This document shows positions 14,470 through 22,100 of a stretch of 23,232 bases of DNA, in pieces. Source of the stretch: Spirochaetota bacterium (GTDB taxonomy: Bacteria > Spirochaetota > Spirochaetia > Treponematales > Breznakiellaceae); the NCBI GenBank assembly GCA_023398155.1, contig JAEWSV010000387.1, positions 1 through 23,232 of the forward strand. Direction: 5' to 3'. Position 1 is the first letter of the stretch. Every line of letters begins with the position of its first letter. A model generated the notes under the pieces. It ran no database searches, was not told where the DNA came from, and saw only the letters and a program-made list of their open reading frames with translations. Position numbers and translations under genes: made by a program.

Positions 14470-15363
14470 ATGGAAGACGGCGACAGGCCCACCGTGGAGC
14501 GCGAACGCAAGCAGCTCGAGATCGCCTTCCCGTTCCTGACCTGGAACAGCGAGGACATTAACTTCCCTCCCCATTGGCACGATTGTTTCGAGATCGTCTA
14601 CGTACGGCGGGGCCGCACCTACGCCTCCATAAACGGCGCGGTGCACGAGGCCAACGCGGGGGACCTGCTCTTGATCAATACGGGCGCCGTGCACGGCTAC
14701 TTCGATCAAAGCGACGATATTTCCTGCAGGGGCTTCCAATTCGGCATCACCTTCTTCGGAGAGGACTTCATCGAACTCCGCGATACGATCTTCGACAGCG
14801 GTCTTTTTTCCAGCAAGCGCAGCTCCGCGCTGTTAGCGGCGCAGATCCGGAAGCTGATAGACGGCACGGTATCGGAATACGCGAACAAGCATATGGGCTG
14901 GCAGCTCGCCGTGAAATCGCAATTCTACGAGATCATGCTCCTCATCCTGCGGGAACAGGAAAAGAATCCGTCCTGGCCGGCGGCCAAGACCGGATCGCCG
15001 GAAGCCAAGAGCATCCTTTCGTACGTATTCGAAAATTTCGATAACAGCGAATTGACGCTCGAAGAAGCGGCGACCATGCTCTCCATGAATAAATTCTACT
15101 TCACGCGCTTCTTCAAGAAACATACCGGCCAGTCCTTCCATGCCTACCTCACGAAGACGCGGATCGATTTCGCGAAACGGTACCTGATCGAATCGCGGAT
15201 GCCCATCATAGACGTCGCCTTCGCCGTCGGCTTCGGCAGCCTGCAGACCTTCAACCGCGTCTTCAAGACGATGACCGGCCGCACGCCGAGCGAGTGGCGG
15301 AAGGAGAACAGCCCGCCCCCGCTGCTGACCTCGCCGTATTTCCGGGAGAACAAGCGTTCCTAG
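14470..15363 (+). CDS. AraC-family regulator with N-terminal cupin domain
   Basis: Transcription regulator of 297 residues. The N-terminal cupin sensor (about 30-110) has HWHDCFEIVYVRRG, a GDLLLINTGAVHGYF block and the flanking beta strands. A helical linker follows. The C-terminal AraC domain (about 182-278) has two helix-turn-helix units (LEEAATMLSMNKFYFTRFFK and IIDVAFAVGFGSLQTFNRVF) and ends in GRTPSEWRK. The cupin probably binds a sugar or sugar derivative. The gene is next to the ABC/VOC operon, with the two-box operator both at its own promoter and at that operon's promoter, so I infer it senses the transported compound and activates uptake and breakdown. The predicted transcript starts at the ATG. 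Confidence 0.93.
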   Translation: MEDGDRPTVERERKQLEIAFPFLTWNSEDINFPPHWHDCFEIVYVRRGRTYASINGAVHEANAGDLLLINTGAVHGYFDQSDDISCRGFQFGITFFGEDFIELRDTIFDSGLFSSKRSSALLAAQIRKLIDGTVSEYANKHMGWQLAVKSQFYEIMLLILREQEKNPSWPAAKTGSPEAKSILSYVFENFDNSELTLEEAATMLSMNKFYFTRFFKKHTGQSFHAYLTKTRIDFAKRYLIESRMPIIDVAFAVGFGSLQTFNRVFKTMTGRTPSEWRKENSPPPLLTSPYFRENKRS

Positions 15364-15387
15364 CGCCTCCGCGCCTCCGCGCCGCCG
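15364..15387 (+). repeat. Three 8-bp tandem units after the AraC stop codon
   Basis: CGCCTCCG occurs twice in tandem (15364-15371, 15372-15379) and is followed by CGCCGCCG (15380-15387), starting immediately after the TAG. No T-run follows, so it does not look like a terminator. Its function is unknown and it may be simple slippage in GC-rich sequence. Confidence 0.5.
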
Positions 15388-15415
15388 AACCCCCGCGATA
15401 AATCCCGGGAAAAGT

Positions 15416-15444
15416 CAATAACCAAGAAATTCAGGCAATTATTG
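15416..15444. promoter_or_regulatory. Probable AraC-regulator operator, site 2, ahead of the ABC operon
   Basis: CAATAACCA at 15416-15424 and CAATTATTG at 15436-15444, 20 bp from box start to box start, as in site 1. The second box and the next base are identical in both sites. It lies 59 bases upstream of the binding-protein ATG. A weak -10 (CAGAAT at 15470-15475) follows 26 bases after the second box, close to the 25-28 bases seen for the SDR and AraC promoters. Confidence 0.7.
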
Positions 15445-15503
15445 ATGAGCGCCCCCGTTTTTCCTGCCGCAGAATCGGGGAACATCCCTAAAGGAGGGTG
15501 TTT

Positions 15504-16868
15504 ATGGTGCGGAAAACGTTTTTGATTCTGGTCGCGGCGGCCTGCTTGGTTTCGCTGGCTTCATGTTCGGGTAAGGGCGGCGGCGCCGACGTGCTCGGCA
15601 GGAACGGGAAACCCGTTACCGCGGCGGAGCTGGAGAAGGCTTCCGGAACGCTCGTCTACTGGTCGGCGTTCACCGGCGACTCGCTCAAATGGGACGAGTG
15701 GCGCGTAGGCGAATTCATGAAGAAGTACCCCAACATCAAGGTGGACATCCAATCCGTGCCCCAGGCAGGCATGACGAACGGTAAGCTCCTCGCGGCCATA
15801 GCCGGCGGTACGGCCCCCGACGTGCTCGTGTCGGACGATTACGTCTCGTCCTACGGTTTCGCCGGCCAAGGCGCCCTGGAGCCTTGGGACGTCTACCTCG
15901 ACGCCATCGACCTCTCCATCGGCGACTTCATGCCCGGCTTCCGCGGCCTCATGCAGTATAAGGACAAGACCTACCTCCTGCCGCAGGACTCCAACGTCAT
16001 CATGCTGTACCTCAATACGGACATGGTCGCGGCCGCGGGGCTCGACATAAACGACTATCCCAAGAACCTGGACGAACTCGCCGTATGGACGGAGAAACTC
16101 ACCGTGCGCGACGCTTCCGGCAAGATCGTCCGCTACGGCTTCATCCCCTGGAATGATCAGCCGGGCGACGCTCCCACGTTCTGGCCCTTCATGTTCGGCG
16201 CGGACCTCTACAACCAGGAGACGGGCAAGCTCGAACTCACCGATCCCCGCGTGGTCGCTTCGTTCGATTGGATGCGCGAATGGGCCAAGAAGTATGACCC
16301 CGTGGCGATCAAGGGCTTCACCCAGAGCGCCGGCGGCTTCTTCTCGCCCGACCACCCCTTCTTCCAGGACAAGCTCGCCATGACCGTGACGGGAAACTGG
16401 GTGACGAACGCGCTCCGCATCTACGCGCCGAACGTGAAGTACACCGTGGTGCCGGTGCCCGTCCCCGCCGGTGGCCGCGAGAAGTCGACGCCGCTCGGCT
16501 CCAACGTCTTCGCCATTCCCCGCGGCTCCAAGCGCCCCGACCTGGCCGCGCTCTTCTTCAAGTTCACCCAGGACACCGCCATCAACGCCAGCAACTTCGA
16601 CGCGTGGCGCTCTATCCCCTGCGTCGACGCCCTGTTCGAGGACGTTTCCTGGACTAAGAAGGGAGACCCGATCTACAAGATGGAGCGCGAGATCGCGAAT
16701 TCGCCCAAGTCGGCGCATCCGGCCCTCTGCGCGGTTTCCTCGGAGTTGAACCAGACCCTCATCGGATTGCGCGACAACGTGATCTACAACGCCGCCGCGC
16801 CGGAGCCGCTCCTGAAGGAACTCCAGGACAAGCTCCAGCCCGAGCTCGACAAAGCGGCTAAGAAATAG
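15504..16868 (+). CDS. ABC transporter sugar-binding lipoprotein (family 1 extracellular SBP)
   Basis: Extracytoplasmic receptor of 454 residues for a carbohydrate importer. The signal peptide ends in the lipobox VSLASC (lipid Cys21). The mature protein starts the family-1 fold with TLVYWSAFTGDS, then has the KYPNIKVDIQSVP strand, AGGTAPDVLVSDD, the hinge strand LYLNTDMVAAAG, and the late PLGSNVFAIPRGSK block of MalE/UgpB-like proteins. I chose the ATG at 15504 because the AAAGGAGG at 15490-15497 sits 6 bases away, whereas a GTG at 15498 touches that site. It is the first gene of the eight-gene operon; both permease genes follow within 12 bases of their neighbours. The sugar is unknown. Confidence 0.95.
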   Translation: MVRKTFLILVAAACLVSLASCSGKGGGADVLGRNGKPVTAAELEKASGTLVYWSAFTGDSLKWDEWRVGEFMKKYPNIKVDIQSVPQAGMTNGKLLAAIAGGTAPDVLVSDDYVSSYGFAGQGALEPWDVYLDAIDLSIGDFMPGFRGLMQYKDKTYLLPQDSNVIMLYLNTDMVAAAGLDINDYPKNLDELAVWTEKLTVRDASGKIVRYGFIPWNDQPGDAPTFWPFMFGADLYNQETGKLELTDPRVVASFDWMREWAKKYDPVAIKGFTQSAGGFFSPDHPFFQDKLAMTVTGNWVTNALRIYAPNVKYTVVPVPVPAGGREKSTPLGSNVFAIPRGSKRPDLAALFFKFTQDTAINASNFDAWRSIPCVDALFEDVSWTKKGDPIYKMEREIANSPKSAHPALCAVSSELNQTLIGLRDNVIYNAAAPEPLLKELQDKLQPELDKAAKK

Positions 16869-16880
16869 GCGAGGCGGGGT

Positions 16881-17753
16881 ATGGCAAACGGTATCGCGGC
16901 ATACGCGCAGGACCGGCGACGCGGGATCTTCTTCGATAAGCTCGGCTACGCGTCGTTGTTGTTCGCCCTATGCGTCTTGACGTTCATGTTCATCGTGCCG
17001 CTCTTCTGGCTTTTGACGTGTTCGTTCAAGCAACCCGCGGAACTGTTCGCCGTACCCATCCGGTGGTTGCCGTCGCGTTTCAGCTTCGACAACTACGCCA
17101 GGATGTTCAGCTATTTCCCGTTCGCGCGGTACCTCAAGAACACGCTCATCATCGTGTTCTTCAACATCGCCGGATCGACGATGTCTAGCGCGGTGGTCGC
17201 GTACGGGTTCTCGCGCCTGCGCTGGAAGGGCCGCGACCAGGTCTTCGTCATCGTGCTCATCACGATGATACTGCCGTTCCAGGTGGTCATGGTGCCGCTC
17301 TTCATGATCTTCCAGAAGATCGGCTGGATCGGGACCTTCCTTCCCTTGACCGCGACCTGCTTCTTCGGGAACCCGTTCTACATCTTCCTGGTGCGGCAGT
17401 TCTTCCTCACCTTGCCGGAAGAATTGAACGACGCCGCGCGCATCGACGGTTCCGGAGAGTTCCGTTTCTTCTTCGAGATGGCCATACCGCTCTCCGCGCC
17501 CGTCCTGGCCACCGTGTCGATTTTCGCGTTCCTCCGCTCGTGGAACGACTTCGTCGGTCCGCTCATCTTCCTGGCCAACGACAAGCTCTACACGCTCGCG
17601 ATAGGAGCCCAGCTGATACGTTCCCGCTTGCAGCCGAATTGGGAAATCCTCATGCCGCTCGGCGTGGTCATGGTCCTGCCCGTGCTCGTCATCTTCTTCC
17701 TCATGCAGAAGTACTTCATCCAGGGTATCGCCATGTCCGGAATCAAAGGGTAG
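16881..17753 (+). CDS. ABC sugar transporter permease, MalG/UgpE type
   Basis: Inner-membrane subunit of 290 residues with six predicted helices, a normal MalG length. The EAA loop that contacts the ATPase lies at about 180-207 (EELNDAARIDGSGEFRFFFE), and the C-terminus MQKYFIQGIAMSGIKG is the classical MalG-type ending. It follows the binding-protein gene by 12 bases. Its TAG stop forms part of the AGGAGG ribosome site of the next permease. The order MalG-type before MalF-type is the reverse of the usual arrangement. Confidence 0.95.
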   Translation: MANGIAAYAQDRRRGIFFDKLGYASLLFALCVLTFMFIVPLFWLLTCSFKQPAELFAVPIRWLPSRFSFDNYARMFSYFPFARYLKNTLIIVFFNIAGSTMSSAVVAYGFSRLRWKGRDQVFVIVLITMILPFQVVMVPLFMIFQKIGWIGTFLPLTATCFFGNPFYIFLVRQFFLTLPEELNDAARIDGSGEFRFFFEMAIPLSAPVLATVSIFAFLRSWNDFVGPLIFLANDKLYTLAIGAQLIRSRLQPNWEILMPLGVVMVLPVLVIFFLMQKYFIQGIAMSGIKG

Positions 17754-17763
17754 GAGGAACGCG

Positions 17764-18663
17764 ATGATCGCCGGTTCGCCGTTTTCGCCGAACAAATCCG
17801 AGCGCCGCGAGTTTTGGATCGCGATGATCTTCATCGCGCCGTGGGTCATCGGCCTTCTGGCCTTCACCGTGTCTCCCATGATCCTCTCGCTGTACTATTC
17901 GCTGACGGAGTACAAGGTCATCTCCGATCCTGAGTTCGTCGGAGGCCGGAACTACCTGAACCTCTTCAAGGACAAGATCTTCCTGAAAGCGCTCGGGAAC
18001 ACTATCTACATCATCTGCTTCGGCGTCCCCGTCACGCTGTTCGCGGCGCTTTCCGTATCGGTGCTCCTCAACTCCAAGGAATTGCGGAAATTCTCCTTTT
18101 TCCGCGTGGTCTTCTTCCTCCCCACGCTCGTCCCGCTCATCATCAGCTGCATCCTTTGGATATGGCTCTTGAATTCGGAGAACGGACTCATCAACGCGCT
18201 CTTGGGAGTGTTCCGCATCCAGGGGCCGGCCTGGCTTGGATCGCCCGCGTGGGCGAAGCCGGCGTTCATCCTGATGATGGTGTGGGGCTGCGGCGGAACG
18301 ATCATCATCTTCCTCGCGGGCCTGCAGGACATTCCCGAATCGCTGTACGAATCGGCATCGCTGGAGGGCGCCAACTTCCTGCAGAAGACGATCGCCATCA
18401 CCATCCCCATGCTTTCGCCGGTGATCCTCTACAACGCGGTGACCCTGGTCATCGCGGCCTTCCAGTGGTTCGCGGAACCCTTCGTCATGACGGAGGGAGG
18501 TCCCGATAATTCGACGATGTTCTATTCGCTCTATCTCTACCAGAACGCGTTCCAGTTTTTTAAAATGGGGTACGCCTCGGCCATGGCGTGGATACTGCTG
18601 ATGATCGCCCTGTGCGTCATCTTCTTGCTGTTCAAGGGTACGTCGAGATTTTCGCGTGAATAG
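17764..18663 (+). CDS. ABC sugar transporter permease, MalF/UgpA type
   Basis: Inner-membrane partner of the preceding permease, 299 residues with six predicted helices. The N-terminus has the family pattern FIAPWVIGLLAFTVSPM, the NTIYIICFGVPV start of the transport core, and the EAA loop at about 192-219 (ESLYESASLEGANFLQKTIA). MTEGGPDNST near the C-terminus is typical of this subfamily. No ATP-binding subunit is encoded in this operon, so a shared MsmK/UgpC-type ATPase from elsewhere must energise it. Confidence 0.95.
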   Translation: MIAGSPFSPNKSERREFWIAMIFIAPWVIGLLAFTVSPMILSLYYSLTEYKVISDPEFVGGRNYLNLFKDKIFLKALGNTIYIICFGVPVTLFAALSVSVLLNSKELRKFSFFRVVFFLPTLVPLIISCILWIWLLNSENGLINALLGVFRIQGPAWLGSPAWAKPAFILMMVWGCGGTIIIFLAGLQDIPESLYESASLEGANFLQKTIAITIPMLSPVILYNAVTLVIAAFQWFAEPFVMTEGGPDNSTMFYSLYLYQNAFQFFKMGYASAMAWILLMIALCVIFLLFKGTSRFSRE

Positions 18664-18672
18664 GAGAGTACT

Positions 18673-19131
18673 ATGGGTAATCCGCTTTTGGGCACCGAAA
18701 TGTTGTGCCAGGTGGGGCTTCTCGTCAACGACATCGAGGCGACGAAGGTGGAGTGGGCGGCTTTCTTGGGGGTGGAGCCTCCGGAGGTCCAAATAACGGG
18801 CGACATCGATGAAGCGCAGACCAAGTTCATGGGCTCGCCTTCCGAGGCGCGCGCCAAGCTGGCGTTCTTCCACGTAGGGCCGAACGTCGACATCGAACTC
18901 ATCGAACCGGATAAGAATCCGGCCTCCACCTGGAGGCAGGACCTGGACGCGAACGGAGAAGGCTTCCACCACATCGCCTTCTTCATCAAGGGCATGAAAG
19001 GCGCGATCGCCGCCTGCGAGGCGCGGAATTTCAAGCTCCTGCAGACGGGTGAATACACGGGCGGACGCTACGCGTACGTCGACGCGAAACAACAGCTCAA
19101 GCTCGTCCTCGAGCTACTGGAGAACGACTGA
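18673..19131 (+). CDS. VOC (glyoxalase-fold) protein 1, with altered metal site
   Basis: Cytoplasmic protein of 152 residues with two beta-alpha-beta-beta-beta units of the vicinal-oxygen-chelate fold, closest in look to the methylmalonyl-CoA epimerase/Glyoxalase_4 group. The metal positions read Gln13 (LCQVGLLV), Glu75 (VDIELIEP), His100 (GFHHIAF) and Glu147 (LKLVLELLE). The first, normally His, ligand is replaced by Gln, as in some true glyoxalases and epimerases. The GAG-AG ribosome site is just upstream and the stop overlaps the next start (TGATG). VOC members catalyse epimerisation, isomerisation, C-C cleavage or dioxygenation; which applies here cannot be told. Confidence 0.87.
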   Translation: MGNPLLGTEMLCQVGLLVNDIEATKVEWAAFLGVEPPEVQITGDIDEAQTKFMGSPSEARAKLAFFHVGPNVDIELIEPDKNPASTWRQDLDANGEGFHHIAFFIKGMKGAIAACEARNFKLLQTGEYTGGRYAYVDAKQQLKLVLELLEND

Positions 19132-19559
19132 TGGCCAAAATCACCGGTATCGCCCACCTCGCGGTGACGGCGAAGGACATGGACGCATCCCTCGATTTTT
19201 ATACGCGGCTCCTCGGGTTCAGGAAGGTCTTCGAGATTCCCCATCCGAAAACGGGAGAGCCGTGGATCAACTACCTCCACGTCGGCGGCAACCAGTTCGT
19301 CGAGCTCTTCTACGGCGGGGCAGTGGACGATCCTTTTACCGAAGAGCGGCGCGGATTCAACCACATCTGCCTTGAAGTGGATGACATCTTCGGCGTCTGC
19401 GACCGCATCAAGAAGGAAGGCGGTAAGCTCGATATCGAGCCGAACCAAGGCTGCGACTTCAATTACCAGGCTTGGCTCACGGACCCGGACGGTATCCGCG
19501 TGGAGCTGATGCAGATCGACCCCAAGTCCCCGCACTGGAAAGAGATCCGGGGAGAGTGA
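19131..19559 (+). CDS. VOC (glyoxalase-fold) protein 2
   Basis: Cytoplasmic protein of 142 residues with the glyoxalase I-like pattern: IAHLAVTAKDMDASLDFYTRLLGF at the start (split as IAHLAVTAKDMDA and SLDFYTRLLGF), QFVELFYGG, FNHICLEVDD and LTDPDGIRVELMQ. The metal ligands His9, Glu58, His78 and Glu125 form the complete HEHE set. It looks most like lactoylglutathione-lyase-type single-domain VOC enzymes and differs from its two neighbours, which resemble each other. Its ATG overlaps the stop of VOC 1. A role on the imported compound is inferred from the operon. Confidence 0.9.
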   Translation: MAKITGIAHLAVTAKDMDASLDFYTRLLGFRKVFEIPHPKTGEPWINYLHVGGNQFVELFYGGAVDDPFTEERRGFNHICLEVDDIFGVCDRIKKEGGKLDIEPNQGCDFNYQAWLTDPDGIRVELMQIDPKSPHWKEIRGE

Positions 19560-19569
19560 GGAAAACGCT

Positions 19570-20079
19570 ATGTCGATCGGAACGACGAAACTTTGCCATA
19601 TCGCCATCCTGGTGAAAGACCTGGACGCGGCGATAGCGAATTGGGAACGCGTGCTCGGCGTCAAGGCGTCGCCGCCGTTCTACCTGCCGCCCTCGTCCCA
19701 GGTTCCCGCCTTCACCGACGGGGAGCTCGGCGACTACACCGACTGCAGGCTGACCACATTCCAGCTGGAAAACTGCATGCTGGAACTCGTGCAGCCGGGC
19801 GCGAACTCGGGCCCGTGGAAGGATATGCTGGAAAAGAAGGGCGAAGGCGTCCAGCACATCAGCTTCATCGTGCCGGACCGCCTTACGGCCCAGCGCGAGC
19901 TTCAGGCCGTCGGGGCCCCGAAGCCCTACCACATCGGCTACTGGCCCGGCGGCACCTACTCGTTCACGGACGCCGTCGCGCAGCTCGGGGTGGAGATCAA
20001 CATCAAGACCGAGGACGACAATACCGGGAAAAAGGCGAAGCTCTTGAGCGACCCGGATTTCCACAAGAAGGACCTATAA
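19570..20079 (+). CDS. VOC (glyoxalase-fold) protein 3
   Basis: Cytoplasmic protein of 169 residues, same subgroup as VOC 1 (shared pattern: LCxxxxLVxD start, Trp at the end of helix 1, a long insert, an ELVQPG/ELIEPD strand, and GEGxxHIxF). The metal ligands are complete: His10, Glu72, His96 and Glu142. It probably arose by duplication with VOC 1, but here the first ligand is still His. A charged, Lys-rich tail (about 147-169) extends past the fold. It starts 10 bases after VOC 2 and ends 1 base before the TIM-barrel gene, so all are co-transcribed. Confidence 0.9.
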   Translation: MSIGTTKLCHIAILVKDLDAAIANWERVLGVKASPPFYLPPSSQVPAFTDGELGDYTDCRLTTFQLENCMLELVQPGANSGPWKDMLEKKGEGVQHISFIVPDRLTAQRELQAVGAPKPYHIGYWPGGTYSFTDAVAQLGVEINIKTEDDNTGKKAKLLSDPDFHKKDL

Positions 20080-20080
20080 G

Positions 20081-20929
20081 ATGCGTTTGGGCGCCCCCGT
20101 CTTCATCGATACGCGCGACCCGGAGGCGTACGTCGCCGAGCACGTCCGGAAGGGGTACCGGGCGGCGTACTGCCCCGATTGGCTGAACTCCGACACCGAG
20201 GGCGAGGCGTGCGCGGCCTTCGCTTCCGCCCTCGCCGCTCACGACGTCGTGCTCGCCGAGGTGGGCATCTGGCGCAACGTGCTCGCGGTGGAGAGCGCCG
20301 AGCGGGCGGCGGCCTTCGACCACGCGGTGCGCCGGCTCCAAACGGCCGAGGAGCTCGGGGCGCGGTGCGCGGTGAACATCATCGGCTCGTGGTCCGAGGA
20401 GTTCTGGGACGGCCATCACCCGAAGCATTATTCGGCCGACTTTTTCGACGCCGCCGTGGAGGCGGCGCGGAAGGTCATCGACGCGGTGAACCCGGCGCGC
20501 ACCAAGATGACCTTCGAGATCATGCCGTGCCAATTCATCGACTCGGCCGCCGAGTACCTGCGCTTCCTGCGCGCGGTGGACCGTAAGGGCGCGGGAATCC
20601 ACCTGGATCCGACCAACAGCATCTCCTCTCCCCGGCTGCTCTACGACAACGCGGCCTTCTTCCAGCACGAGTTCACGATCTTGGGCGACGCCATCCTTTC
20701 GATCCACCTCAAGGACATCCGCCTCAATCCCCGCGAGTTCACCGTGCGGCTGGAGGAAGCGGTCATCGGAAAGGGAGACATCGACTACGCGAACCTGCTC
20801 CGCCTCATCGACCGGTTGCCGCCGGACACGCCCGGCATGCTGGAGCACCTGGAGACGGAGGCGCTCTACGACGAAGCCGCCGCCGCGGTGCGCGAGGCGG
20901 CCGACCGAGCCGGAGTGGCGCTGAAGTGA
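20081..20929 (+). CDS. TIM-barrel sugar isomerase/epimerase (AP_endonuc_2 family)
   Basis: Cytoplasmic enzyme of 282 residues, the usual size for the xylose-isomerase-like TIM-barrel family that includes inosose isomerases, keto-sugar epimerases and some deglycosidases. The metal-binding residues expected at the barrel mouth can be placed: Glu146 (FEIMP), Asp176 (HLDPTN), His209 (SIHLKDIR) and Glu255 (MLEHLE). The start directly follows VOC 3 and the stop lies 17 bases before the oxidoreductase start. Coupling to a Gfo/Idh/MocA enzyme is the typical setting of oxidise-then-isomerise or 3-keto-sugar routes. The precise reaction is not known. Confidence 0.9.
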   Translation: MRLGAPVFIDTRDPEAYVAEHVRKGYRAAYCPDWLNSDTEGEACAAFASALAAHDVVLAEVGIWRNVLAVESAERAAAFDHAVRRLQTAEELGARCAVNIIGSWSEEFWDGHHPKHYSADFFDAAVEAARKVIDAVNPARTKMTFEIMPCQFIDSAAEYLRFLRAVDRKGAGIHLDPTNSISSPRLLYDNAAFFQHEFTILGDAILSIHLKDIRLNPREFTVRLEEAVIGKGDIDYANLLRLIDRLPPDTPGMLEHLETEALYDEAAAAVREAADRAGVALK

Positions 20930-20946
20930 GCGCGCGGGAGGCTCCC

Positions 20947-22020
20947 GTGGAAAAGCTCAAGGTGGGCGTCATCGGCTGCGGCAACATCAGCGCCATCTAC
21001 CTGAAAAACATCCCGACGTTCGGGAACTTGGAACTGAGGGCCGTCGCGGACTCCGACGCGGAACGGGCGCGGGCGCGGGCGGCGGAATTCTCCGTCCCGG
21101 CCGCCGTATCGCCGGAAGCCCTCCTCGCCGATCCCGATATCGACCTCGTCCTCAACCTCACGCCTCCCCCAGCCCACGCCGCGGTCTGCGCTGCGGCCAT
21201 CGCCGCGGGGAAGCACGTCTACGTCGAGAAGCCGCTCGCGACCGTGCTCGCGGACGGGAAAAAAATCGTCGAGCGGGCGGCGGCCGCGGGAACGCGGGTC
21301 GGCTGCGCGCCTGACACCTTCTTGGGCGCCGGCCTGCGGACGTGCAAGAAACTCATCGAGGAGGGGCTGATCGGAGAACCGGTCGGCGCCTCCGCGGCCA
21401 TGCTCTGCGGAGGGCATGAGGGCTGGCATCCCGATCCGGCGTTCTACTACAAAGCCGGCGGCGGTCCGCTGCTCGACATGGGGCCGTACTACCTGACCGC
21501 CCTCGTCTCCCTCCTCGGCCCCGTCTCCGCGGTCGTCGGCCGCACCAAGACGACCTGGCGGGAGCGGACGATCACGAGCGCGGAGAAATACGGCCAAAAG
21601 ATCGCGGTGGAGGTGCCCACCCACGTCTCCGCGCTCCTCGATTTCGCCTCCGGCGCCGCGGCGACGATGACGATGAGCTTTGACGTCAAAGGCGGCACGA
21701 AGCGGCCCCCGATCGAGATCTACGGCAGCGAGGGAACCCTGGTCGTTCCCGATCCCAACACCTTCGGCGGCCCCATCCTGTTTCGGAAGAGCGGATCGGC
21801 CGATTTCAGCGCCTTGCCGCTCCTCTTCCCGTACGCGGAGAATTCGCGCGGCCTCGGCCTCTCCGACATGGCGGCCGGTATCCTCTCGGGTCATCCCCAC
21901 CGGGCCTCGGGCGACCTGGCCCTCCACGTTCTGGAGATCATGGAGGCTATCCACGCCTCCGGGGCAGACGGGAAAACCCGTCCCATGCGGCATGCCTTCA
22001 AGGGGATCGCGCTGATATGA
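20947..22020 (+). CDS. Gfo/Idh/MocA family NAD(P)-dependent oxidoreductase
   Basis: Cytoplasmic enzyme of 357 residues. The N-terminal Rossmann domain has KVGVIGCGNISAIYL (Gly10, Gly12), and VEKPLA supplies the family's catalytic Lys95. The C-terminal substrate domain contains GGGPLLDMGPYY (about 171-182), where the usual His of the D-x-G-x-H motif is Tyr. I chose the GTG at 20947 because GGGAGG lies 5 bases upstream; a GTG at 20926 that overlaps the previous stop is the alternative, adding seven residues. It is the last gene of the operon, and no clear terminator follows. It probably oxidises a sugar or polyol hydroxyl, with the TIM-barrel protein acting on the product. Confidence 0.93.
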   Translation: MEKLKVGVIGCGNISAIYLKNIPTFGNLELRAVADSDAERARARAAEFSVPAAVSPEALLADPDIDLVLNLTPPPAHAAVCAAAIAAGKHVYVEKPLATVLADGKKIVERAAAAGTRVGCAPDTFLGAGLRTCKKLIEEGLIGEPVGASAAMLCGGHEGWHPDPAFYYKAGGGPLLDMGPYYLTALVSLLGPVSAVVGRTKTTWRERTITSAEKYGQKIAVEVPTHVSALLDFASGAAATMTMSFDVKGGTKRPPIEIYGSEGTLVVPDPNTFGGPILFRKSGSADFSALPLLFPYAENSRGLGLSDMAAGILSGHPHRASGDLALHVLEIMEAIHASGADGKTRPMRHAFKGIALI

Positions 22021-22100
22021 CGACCTAGGCCGAGCTCTTCATGGCGTAGTACTCTCCTGCCCAACGCACCGGCGCGATTATTAAAATCCGGGGAGAACCT

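Noticed and set aside
15364..15415. Terminator after the AraC gene
   Set aside because: The stretch holds short tandem GC repeats and a TCCCGGGA palindrome but no stem followed by a T-run.
17743..19092. 449-codon open frame on the minus strand
   Set aside because: Opposite the permease and VOC genes; the translation is rich in Arg, Glu, Asp and His with no domain, typical of antisense frames in GC-rich genes.
20866..21993. 375-codon minus-strand open frame
   Set aside because: Antisense to the Gfo/Idh/MocA gene, with low-complexity charged composition and no recognisable domain.
22021..22100. Promoter for the right-edge lipoprotein gene
   Set aside because: TAAAAT at 22082-22087 could be a -10, but no -35 is seen at the right distance and it is only 13 bases from the ATG; too weak to annotate.
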